From the NCBI GenBank assembly GCA_964544885.1, contig CAZJDX010000005.1:1-64000 (forward strand): a DNA stretch of 64,000 nt, read 5' to 3'. Below are positions 26,200 through 32,916 of this stretch, in pieces (position 1 is the stretch's first letter; each line of letters begins with the position of its first letter). The notes below the pieces were generated by a model. The model was not told the DNA's origin, made no database searches, and was given only the letters and a program-made list of their open reading frames with translations. This DNA comes from QQVM01 sp964544885 (lineage in GTDB: Bacteria; Bacteroidota; Bacteroidia; AKYH767-A; 2013-40CM-41-45). The position numbers and the translations under genes are program-made.

Positions 26200-26715
26200 A
26201 TGAAAAAAGCTATCGAAGTACTCAATAAGGAGCATCAGAAAATTAAGATGGTGCTTGAGAAGACAAAACAATTATTTTCAGAGATTGTATCCGGTCAGAA
26301 GAAACTAGATGAATTAAATGATATGATTGTTTTTTTCAGAAAGTATGCTGATAGTTATCATCACCATAAAGAAGAGGAAATCCTATTTCCCGAAATGTTG
26401 AAAAAGAATGAGATGCTTCAATTTGGGATCATTCATGAAATGCTTCAAAACCACGAGGATTTTCGGGAGATGCTTTCTGATATTGAAGAGCAAGTTGCTA
26501 TTGGAAATGCGAATTTGGCTCAGCAGAAGTTTAATGTTTATGAAAAAGCATTGCTGGAACATATCGCGGTAGAGGATGATGAACTATTTCAAATTGCGGA
26601 AACCCTGCTCAGTGAAGATGAGCTCACAACAGTGCTGTATCTTTTTGAGGATTGCGACAGGGAATTAGGCATGGATGAAAAGTTAAATCTGGAAACTAAA
26701 TATTTACCCGGTTAA
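26200..26715 (+). CDS. Hemerythrin-like HHE domain protein
   Basis: The 171-residue helical protein has the metal-ligand pattern of a hemerythrin fold: His12, His54-56 with Glu60, His85-Glu86, and His121 with nearby acids (VEDDE). Such proteins bind a di-iron centre and sense or scavenge oxygen or nitric oxide. As the last gene of a run of oxygen-sensitive enzymes it may protect them, but this is inference. It ends 48 bases before the truncated imelysin begins, so it marks the right edge of the island. Confidence 0.8.
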   Translation: MKKAIEVLNKEHQKIKMVLEKTKQLFSEIVSGQKKLDELNDMIVFFRKYADSYHHHKEEEILFPEMLKKNEMLQFGIIHEMLQNHEDFREMLSDIEEQVAIGNANLAQQKFNVYEKALLEHIAVEDDELFQIAETLLSEDELTTVLYLFEDCDRELGMDEKLNLETKYLPG

Positions 26716-26762
26716 TTTGACTGGGTACTTTTGAGGGAGTGTAAATTAAAGCTATTTCTTAG

Positions 26763-27158
26763 GGACTTGGTATTTGCGATGAGGTTGCAAATGGGAAAAT
26801 GTTTGAACCCTTTGCCGGTTTGGATCCATCGCTTGAAGAATCTCCTTTCAGTAAGAATTCACTTACTGATTTTAAAAATAATATCAGCGGTGTTAAAAAT
26901 GTTTATTACGGAGATTTCATATTGGATGGAACAGGATTCAATGATTTCTTAATTAAGAATAATGCTTCATTACATTCTGCCATCAGTAACCAGATCAACA
27001 ACGCGATCATCTCCTTTGACGGAATTAGCGTACCTTTCGGAGAAGCTATTATAAGTCAGAGAACACAGGTGCAACATGTAATGGATCAGATCAATATCCT
27101 GAAGACTACTCTTGAAACACAAGCCCTGCCCTTTATACAGCAGTCTGTAACCGAATAA
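26763..27158 (+). pseudogene. Imelysin-family protein, 5'-truncated at the island junction
   Basis: The imelysin reading frame can be followed from codon 26763 (right after an in-frame TAG at 26760-26762) to the stop at 27158. It holds only the C-terminal ~131 residues, including DEVANGKMFEPFAGLDPS, out of the few hundred expected for an imelysin-like protein. An ATG at 26799 could still start a 119-residue product, but it would lack the signal peptide and most of the fold. The last 82 codons are identical to 1-249. I read this as the broken right-hand copy made when the island entered. Confidence 0.75.
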
Positions 27159-28550
27159 CTGATTGACATCCTTAACGAAATATACTCTGTCCATCACCTG
27201 CATGCTTGCCTTCATGCTGGTTGCTTCATGTCGTAAGGCGGAGCCCTTTGAGGAGGAGGATATGGATGAAAGATTATCCGGAGGAGTTCAGACTGTTTTC
27301 TCTGATGGCGTCGGTGCATTTTCTGAAGCTTTTCCAACCCTCAGCGAGAGCAGGATGGAATTTCATGAATTGGGAGATGCGCACTTTGAAGCCACTTTTG
27401 TAGCAGCACCGGCACCGATCTTTCAGGGTTTAGGCACCATCTATAATAGTAATGCCTGTGTTAACTGCCACATTAATGACGGACGAGGAAAACCTATCCT
27501 GAGCAATGAACCCTTAAGCAGCATGTTATTTCGAATAAGTGTTCCGGGCACCGGAATGAATGGTGAACCGAAAGCCGTTCCGGGTTTCGGCGGTCAACTT
27601 CAGGATAAATCCGTTTTTGGTTATCAGCCGGAGGCCGGTGTAACGGTCAGTTGGAATGAGTTTCCGGTTTTTTTCAATGACGGAGATTCGGTAATACTGC
27701 GTGAACCGCATTGGAATCTCACAAATCCATACATCCCTTTTCCTTCGGGAGTAATGATTTCAGCAAGGGTCGCGCCTCCTGTCCACGGACTGGGTTTACT
27801 TGAACAGGTTGATGAGTCCACGCTTCGCTCGTTTGAAGATGTGCATGACGCTGACGGAGACGGTATCTCTGGTAAGCTGAACGAGGTATGGGATGAAAAA
27901 AGAAGAAGGATGATGCCAGGCAGATTTGGATGGAAGGCCGAGGCGGCAACGATGGATCAGCAGATCGCAGGCGCCTATAATGAGGACATGGGTGTTACTA
28001 GCAATATTTTGAAAACTGAAAGCAGCTTTGGCCAGATTCAATTCGACGGCAGGTCGGATGAACCCGAAGTTCCAGACAGTATTTTGGACGCGGTAGTCTT
28101 TTATGTACAAACTCTGGCAGTCCCTGCAAGACGCAAGGTGACAGATCCTGCTGTGATAAGGGGGAAGGAAATTTTTAGTGCGGCCAATTGCAGCAAGTGC
28201 CATATCCCCAGGATGAAGACAGGAACAAATGTCGCTTTCCCGGAAGCATCCAATCAGCTCATTCGTCCTTATACTGATCTTCTCCTGCACGACATGGGTC
28301 CGGGACTTTCAGATAATCGTCCTGCTTTTCTTGCACAGGGCAGTGAATGGCGTACGCCACCATTGTGGGGGATTGGTTTAACGCAGTTGGTAAACGGACA
28401 TAATTTTTATCTCCACGACGGCAGAGCCCGCAGTCTGATGGAAGCAATCATGTGGCATGGAGGAGAAGCTGAGGTTTCAGTGGATTATGTGAAGTCTTTA
28501 AGTAAATCCGACAGGGATGCCTTGCTGGCATTTTTAAGATCCCTTTAATT
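26910..28550. repeat. Right copy of the 1.64-kb direct repeat
   Basis: The segment matches 1-1641 at a constant offset of 26909 and appears identical. Its imelysin part continues upstream to about 26763, so the repeat unit may be longer than the window shows. On its right side the sequence runs into the metal operon, which I take as the original chromosomal continuation. Confidence 0.95.
27163..28548 (+). CDS. Di-haem c-type cytochrome (DUF1111 family), right copy
   Basis: The protein is identical to the 461-residue product of 254-1639, with haem motifs CVNCH (99-103) and CSKCH (343-347), a lipoprotein signal and an acidic calcium-like loop. In this copy the gene is followed by the HMA protein and the MbnP-like operon. 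That is the context known for this kind of protein, where a di-haem enzyme works with MbnP- or imelysin-type metal-binding proteins at the cell envelope. Its own upstream imelysin is truncated, so its promoter may now lie in the island or in the junction. Confidence 0.85.
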   Translation: MTSLTKYTLSITCMLAFMLVASCRKAEPFEEEDMDERLSGGVQTVFSDGVGAFSEAFPTLSESRMEFHELGDAHFEATFVAAPAPIFQGLGTIYNSNACVNCHINDGRGKPILSNEPLSSMLFRISVPGTGMNGEPKAVPGFGGQLQDKSVFGYQPEAGVTVSWNEFPVFFNDGDSVILREPHWNLTNPYIPFPSGVMISARVAPPVHGLGLLEQVDESTLRSFEDVHDADGDGISGKLNEVWDEKRRRMMPGRFGWKAEAATMDQQIAGAYNEDMGVTSNILKTESSFGQIQFDGRSDEPEVPDSILDAVVFYVQTLAVPARRKVTDPAVIRGKEIFSAANCSKCHIPRMKTGTNVAFPEASNQLIRPYTDLLLHDMGPGLSDNRPAFLAQGSEWRTPPLWGIGLTQLVNGHNFYLHDGRARSLMEAIMWHGGEAEVSVDYVKSLSKSDRDALLAFLRSL

Positions 28551-28595
28551 CATTCAGGATTCGTTAAGCTTTACAAAAACGAACCTGATTTTTAC

Positions 28596-28626
28596 TTTTC
28601 GATGGCATGACGGTAAATTATGTTTG
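28596..28626 (+). promoter_or_regulatory. Candidate Bacteroidota promoter for the metal operon
   Basis: TATGTTTG at 28619-28626 fits the TAnnTTTG -7 element. A T-rich tetramer (tttt, 28596-28599) stands 19 bases upstream where the -33 TTTG is expected. It lies just beyond the repeat end, 35 bases before the HMA gene, so only the right repeat copy has it downstream. Confidence 0.4.
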
Positions 28627-28661
28627 AACTGCGAGGATAAATTCAGTTAAATTTGCAGTTA

Positions 28662-29174
28662 ATGAAAGTTTATTACAGATCCCTGCTTCTTGTCGTGTTT
28701 TCGCTGCTTCAGATGTCTGAAGTCGAAGCGCAGCAAAGAGAAGTAGAACTCGGAATTGACGGACTTACTTGTTCCATGTGCTCAAGGAGCACGGAGATGT
28801 CGGTCAGGAAGCTTGATTTTATTTCGGATGTAATTATGGACCTCGAACACACGACTGCAAGGATTATCCTGAAAGACGGTGCGAAAGTATCCTATGAATT
28901 AATCGGAAAAGCCGTGAGGGATGCAGGTTTTTCAGTCAGGTATCTGGGCCTGATGCTGGATCCCGGACAACCACAACTGAATACCGGTGATTGTATTTCT
29001 CAAGATGAGAAAACCTATAAGTACATCGGTGAACAGATTATAAATGACAGTGGTGGAATGAAGTTCAGGATAGTCGCAAAAGGCTTGATGCCCATGAAAG
29101 AATTAAGAAAGTGGACGGAGATGATCAAGCAAGGCTGCGCTGATACGGAGCGAACAATCTTTGTGATACAATGA
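28662..29174 (+). CDS. Exported HMA (heavy-metal-associated) domain protein
   Basis: The 170-residue product starts with a signal peptide ending near EVEAQQ. An HMA domain follows with the metal-binding motif GLTCSMCSRST, the CxxC type that binds Cu(I) or Zn(II). A further ~70 residues have no known domain. Location in the envelope and neighbours MbnP and the di-haem cytochrome suggest copper handling. I chose the ATG at 28662 over an in-frame TTG nine bases earlier. The stop overlaps the next start (atga). Confidence 0.8.
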   Translation: MKVYYRSLLLVVFSLLQMSEVEAQQREVELGIDGLTCSMCSRSTEMSVRKLDFISDVIMDLEHTTARIILKDGAKVSYELIGKAVRDAGFSVRYLGLMLDPGQPQLNTGDCISQDEKTYKYIGEQIINDSGGMKFRIVAKGLMPMKELRKWTEMIKQGCADTERTIFVIQ

Positions 29175-30103
29175 GAACGGTCTGCATTCTATTCTTATTA
29201 TTTCTCCCTCTCTTGCCCTACGCTCAGGAACTCTACCCGCATAACGAACCTGCAAGTAATGTTCCGGCAAAAGTGCTGGGCTTCAGGCTTAGTAACGAAT
29301 GGTATGACGAGCTTGGTCAGTTGAGAAGCATGCAGTCATACAGGCTGATGTGGGGCTTCACTCCGGAGCTGATGATCTCTCAATCCCTCACTTTTTCAAA
29401 TCATCACGGTGAGAAACTACCCGAAGATTTCATTGCTTCCGATGGAAGGATTGGTTTGCATACCCATGGAATTCAGAAAGGGAAAGACTATCCGTACCAG
29501 TTTGAAAATGTCAGCTATGTGCTTAAGTACAGATTTTTAAGTCTTGATAATAAAAACAGGCATTTCAGGATGGCCGCTTCCCTGGATGCTGCCTTTGGCA
29601 GCCGCGCACATGATGAAGCTGAACCGGGTTTCTATGGGGATAATTCAGGTTATGGCGCCGGTGTAGTCGCGACCTATTTGAATAATAAGCTGGCTGTTTC
29701 AACAGGTGTTGGCTATATCAAACCAAACAAATATTCTCAGAAATACGTATATAATGTAAGCATTCATTACGGGGATGCATTTACCTATAATCTTTCACTG
29801 GGCTATTTGATCCTTCCTTTTAAGTATAAAAGTTACAAACAGACAAATTTGAATCTTTATGTTGAGTTCATGGGCAAAACCTACGGCAAGGCAGATGTAA
29901 AAGTGGATGGTTCCAATGTCATTCTTGCCGACGTTCCCGGTCTCGAAAAGGGAAACTACATTGAACTAAGGCCTTCATTACAACTAATTATTCATTCAAA
30001 TACCCGTCTTGATTTCTCCATTGCCAAACCACTCTTGGAAAAATCCTATGTGAGGTTTTATCCTGCCTATTATGTTAATCTTCAACATTACTTTTTTTTC
30101 TGA
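29171..30103 (+). CDS. Outer-membrane beta-barrel-like protein of the metal operon
   Basis: The 310-residue protein has a clear signal peptide (LPYAQ end). Long alternating hydrophobic/aromatic stretches and a C-terminal aromatic-rich end (LQHYFFF) suggest an outer-membrane barrel. The start overlaps the HMA gene by four bases. I do not recognise a named family. Co-expression with the HMA protein suggests a transporter or channel related to metal uptake or export. Confidence 0.6.
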   Translation: MRTVCILFLLFLPLLPYAQELYPHNEPASNVPAKVLGFRLSNEWYDELGQLRSMQSYRLMWGFTPELMISQSLTFSNHHGEKLPEDFIASDGRIGLHTHGIQKGKDYPYQFENVSYVLKYRFLSLDNKNRHFRMAASLDAAFGSRAHDEAEPGFYGDNSGYGAGVVATYLNNKLAVSTGVGYIKPNKYSQKYVYNVSIHYGDAFTYNLSLGYLILPFKYKSYKQTNLNLYVEFMGKTYGKADVKVDGSNVILADVPGLEKGNYIELRPSLQLIIHSNTRLDFSIAKPLLEKSYVRFYPAYYVNLQHYFFF

Positions 30104-30183
30104 TCAACAATATATTGTTGTAAATTTTGTGGATGAGGTCATTTCTTCTTGATTACTTCCATCAGAAAGCATTATCTTTGAAT

Positions 30184-30564
30184 ATGTTCAATAATTTAAG
30201 GAAGCTGCTTATTTTATTGCTTTGTTTCGCGGTATTTATACACTCTGGAAGTAAACTTATTGTGTTCGGATCATACCTCCTGAACAAAGATTATATAAAG
30301 GAGGTACTGTGCATAAATAAAGAAAAAGCCTCCATGGACTGTGAGGGCAAGTGCCATCTGAAGAAGGAGCTTGAAAAAGATAACGGACAAGATAAAAGTA
30401 ATCCTAAGCCGTTTGATGTAAAAACTGAATTTGCAGGATTCAAACACAATGTGGCTGATTTTTCTTTTAGTGATTTCGTGAATGGGGTATCCCATAATAC
30501 ACCTTACAATTTTTCATTCAGCTCAACACCAGACTTTGGCATTTTCCATCCGCCAAGAACCTGA
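30184..30564 (+). CDS. Small membrane-anchored protein with Cys-x-Glu-Gly-Lys-Cys-His motif
   Basis: The 126-residue product has one N-terminal membrane segment (LRKLLILLLCFAVFIHSG), then a soluble tail with EVLCINKEKASMDCEGKCHL, whose three cysteines and His could bind a metal. Small proteins of this kind sit next to copper-related outer-membrane genes in Bacteroidota. The frame is open from 30127, but ATG 30184 places the membrane segment at the N terminus, so I use it. No enzymatic function is suggested. Confidence 0.6.
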   Translation: MFNNLRKLLILLLCFAVFIHSGSKLIVFGSYLLNKDYIKEVLCINKEKASMDCEGKCHLKKELEKDNGQDKSNPKPFDVKTEFAGFKHNVADFSFSDFVNGVSHNTPYNFSFSSTPDFGIFHPPRT

Positions 30565-30636
30565 GCCTATTTTTATTGATTATTTTTTACCGCTGCCTCA
30601 GTTGAGGTGTGCGTAAATCTCATTTCATTCCATGCT

Positions 30637-31704
30637 ATGTTAAAAAACATTGTTTTGACAGCCTTGATGCTGTGCATGTATTTCGTTTCATCTTCTCAGG
30701 AAGTGAAAGAGGAAGTGCTCTGTACCAAGATCTGCTGTTGTTGCTGCAACTATGATCCGACACCAGCGGGAGTATCGCTTAGCCATCTTCATTCCAAAGG
30801 AGAATGGATGATTTCATTTCAATCCATGTTCATGAAAATGGATGGACTTCTTTCGGGCACAAATGAAATTTCTGAAAATGAGATTTTCCTGTATTATCTC
30901 ATGTCGCCCGACAAGATGAGCATGAATATGTACATGATGATGGGTATGTACGGCATCAGCAACAGATTCACAGCCATGGTCATGTTAAATTACCTGAAGC
31001 AGGACATGGAAATGAACATGTTTTCTGCCGGTGGGCATGTTCATGGCGGAAGTGAAGGAAGCAATATTCATTTGATGAACACATCGGGAATATCTGATGC
31101 CCAGACTCATTTGTTATTCAGCCTGTATGAGAATGAAAAAAGTCTGCTTATGCTGAGTGCCGGGCTTAATCTGCCCTTGGGCAGCATAGAAGAGAAAGCT
31201 CCCCTCACTGATCCGATGTATCCGGATATGCGATATCCTTATGCGATGCAAAACGGTTCAGGAACTTTTGATATTATACCTGGGATAACCTATACTTATC
31301 AAAAGGGGAAAAGCACATGTAGCATACAACAGACTTACTATGCACCCTTGAATTCAAACAGCATCGGATACAGGAAAGGAAATGAATCCATGACTCAAGC
31401 CTGGTTTGCTTATAAATGGCTTCCTTTCCTGAGCAGTTCCCTTCGGACGCAATTTCTGGCTACCGGTAAAATCATTGGTTCGGACAGGCAACTCTATGCT
31501 TTTACTGAGCCTGCAGCAAATCCGGCCAATTATGGAGGTGAACGAATTCAGTTGTTTGCCGGTACGCAATTCAGTCTTCGCAGACCATTCTGGAAACATT
31601 TCCGGATGGGAGCCGAATACGGATTTCCGGTATTTGAAGACTTCAACGGAATTCAGATGAAGACTTCCGGAATTCTCAATTTCAGTCTTTCGGTTTCATA
31701 CTAA
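30637..31704 (+). CDS. Methionine- and cysteine-rich outer-membrane beta-barrel protein
   Basis: The 355-residue product has a signal peptide, then a run of cysteines (KICCCCCNY) and an unusually methionine-rich stretch (MSMNMYMMMGMYG). Both are soft-metal ligands often seen in copper proteins. The rest shows alternating hydrophobic strands and ends FSLSVSY, typical of an outer-membrane barrel of the phenol-degradation MetA/transporter-like superfamily. An in-frame GTG at 30607 would add ten residues without a signal-peptide benefit. Metal transport is inferred from composition and neighbours. Confidence 0.6.
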   Translation: MLKNIVLTALMLCMYFVSSSQEVKEEVLCTKICCCCCNYDPTPAGVSLSHLHSKGEWMISFQSMFMKMDGLLSGTNEISENEIFLYYLMSPDKMSMNMYMMMGMYGISNRFTAMVMLNYLKQDMEMNMFSAGGHVHGGSEGSNIHLMNTSGISDAQTHLLFSLYENEKSLLMLSAGLNLPLGSIEEKAPLTDPMYPDMRYPYAMQNGSGTFDIIPGITYTYQKGKSTCSIQQTYYAPLNSNSIGYRKGNESMTQAWFAYKWLPFLSSSLRTQFLATGKIIGSDRQLYAFTEPAANPANYGGERIQLFAGTQFSLRRPFWKHFRMGAEYGFPVFEDFNGIQMKTSGILNFSLSVSY

Positions 31705-31714
31705 AATTAACATT

Positions 31715-32503
31715 ATGATACAATTGAAATATTATACCTGCTTACTGATGATGGTTATTGCCATGGTCAGTTCATGCACGGAAAAGGATGATGATAATTC
31801 TCCGGATAAGGACAATACACCTGTTCCAACCGGAAAGTACTTCTTTCATCTTCACAGTTACATTGATGAATCTGAAGTTGATTTGTATAATATTACCTAT
31901 ACATCTCTTGACGGCCGTGACGTTTCATTAAGCCTTGCCCAGCTTTACATTTCAGAAGTTGAGCTTGTGAAGCTTGATGGATCCGTCCAGCCAGTGTCCG
32001 GACCTTTGATCCTTAAGGTACTTGACAAAGAGACCTACTATGCTGGTGACGTACCGGTAGGGAACTATAAGTCTGTCAGATTTAAAGTGGGACTCACTCC
32101 CGCGATGAATGATTTAGTTCCGGGGGATTCACCTGATTCCCTGCTACTGAACAGGCCTGAAATGTGGTTCGGTTCAAGTCCTCAACCGGATTCCTATGTC
32201 TTCATGAATGTTTCAGGGTCCATTGACACCTCCTCATCATTGAATGGCAGTATGGCTCAGTTCAATTACAGGATTGGCACTGATTCACATTACATGCAAG
32301 TCCAAATGCCTGACAGGAATTTCAGCATCGTTGAAAATCAGGTGGAGTATGGTCATGTCATTATTGATTTCCTCAAACTATTCTCCGGAATTCAGGTCAA
32401 TGTCCCTTCTAATCTGAGTGTACTCAGCCCTTTGGATAATATGCAAAGTCATGCGGCCCGGATCGCAGACAATATTCCATTGATGTTCCGCTACGAAATG
32501 TGA
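31715..32503 (+). CDS. MbnP-like copper-binding lipoprotein
   Basis: The 262-residue protein has a lipoprotein signal (VSSC, Cys at about 21) followed by a disordered acidic linker (EKDDDNSPDKD). The domain begins FFHLHSYIDESE and contains conserved segments such as YISEVELVKLDG and GNYKSVRFKVG, which I recognise from the MbnP family. MbnP proteins pair with di-haem MbnH-type enzymes to bind oxidised copper. Here a di-haem cytochrome and an HMA protein are in the same neighbourhood. It overlaps the next start by one base (tgatg). Confidence 0.75.
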   Translation: MIQLKYYTCLLMMVIAMVSSCTEKDDDNSPDKDNTPVPTGKYFFHLHSYIDESEVDLYNITYTSLDGRDVSLSLAQLYISEVELVKLDGSVQPVSGPLILKVLDKETYYAGDVPVGNYKSVRFKVGLTPAMNDLVPGDSPDSLLLNRPEMWFGSSPQPDSYVFMNVSGSIDTSSSLNGSMAQFNYRIGTDSHYMQVQMPDRNFSIVENQVEYGHVIIDFLKLFSGIQVNVPSNLSVLSPLDNMQSHAARIADNIPLMFRYEM

Positions 32504-32886
32504 TGATCAGATTATTAACTGTGATGTACCTGATTACGGTATGTGCCTGCACTTATAAAAAGGAGTCTGTTGTGATAAAGTGTGATACACCCGACACAGT
32601 CTCCTTCAGCGCTCATGTTATACCATTGTTCACTTCACATTGCAGTCTTTCAGGTTGTCATAGCGGAAGCTCGCCTGAGGGGAATCTGAATCTTGAAGCA
32701 TCAGTTGCTTATACCAATGTTACCAATCCGGTTTCAGGATATATAGATGTCCGGAATCCTTCATTCAGTCTTTTGTACTCATCCATGAGATCTTCCACCG
32801 ATCCAATGCCCCCTGATGGAAATCTGGATGATTGCAAACTTGAAATCATTCTCAGGTGGATCGAACAGGGAGCCGCCAATAACTAA
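32503..32886 (+). CDS. Small lipoprotein with a Cys-x4-Cys-His haem-like motif
   Basis: The 127-residue product has a short signal with a lipobox (TVCAC). It carries HCSLSGCHSG, a spaced variant (Cys-x4-Cys-His) of the usual haem c CxxCH, followed by a C-terminal MPPDG segment typical of small Bacteroidota cytochrome c proteins. It could carry one haem and pass electrons to the di-haem enzyme. The start is the ATG overlapping the MbnP stop; a GTG three bases earlier is also in frame. Confidence 0.6.
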   Translation: MIRLLTVMYLITVCACTYKKESVVIKCDTPDTVSFSAHVIPLFTSHCSLSGCHSGSSPEGNLNLEASVAYTNVTNPVSGYIDVRNPSFSLLYSSMRSSTDPMPPDGNLDDCKLEIILRWIEQGAANN

Positions 32887-32916
32887 ACAAACAATTAATC
32901 AAAAAAATTATAAACC

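Larger units (their letters stand above)
1642..26762. other. Candidate acquired genomic island: anaerobic 4-hydroxybenzoate/benzoate degradation
   Basis: Twenty same-strand catabolic genes fill the space between two apparently identical 1.64-kb direct repeats. The right junction falls inside an imelysin gene: its reading frame can be followed back only to the stop at 26760-26762. The layout is what a single crossover between a circular molecule and the chromosome would leave. No integrase, transposase or tRNA lies at either end. The alternatives are a duplication followed by loss, or an assembly join at a repeat. The boundary positions are approximate. Confidence 0.6.

Noticed and set aside
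1642..26762. Insertion sequence or integrase as the carrier of the island
   Set aside because: No transposase, integrase, relaxase or terminal inverted repeat was found among the genes; the flanking homology is chromosomal genes.
1642..26762. Clear base-composition difference between island and flanks
   Set aside because: Hand counts of two island lines gave 35-38% G+C, three outside lines 37-55%. This is too few and too scattered to claim a difference; a full-window G+C and codon-use plot would decide.
26731..26952. 73-codon frame at the right island junction
   Set aside because: It overlaps the imelysin fragment in another frame; the imelysin frame has recognisable family residues.
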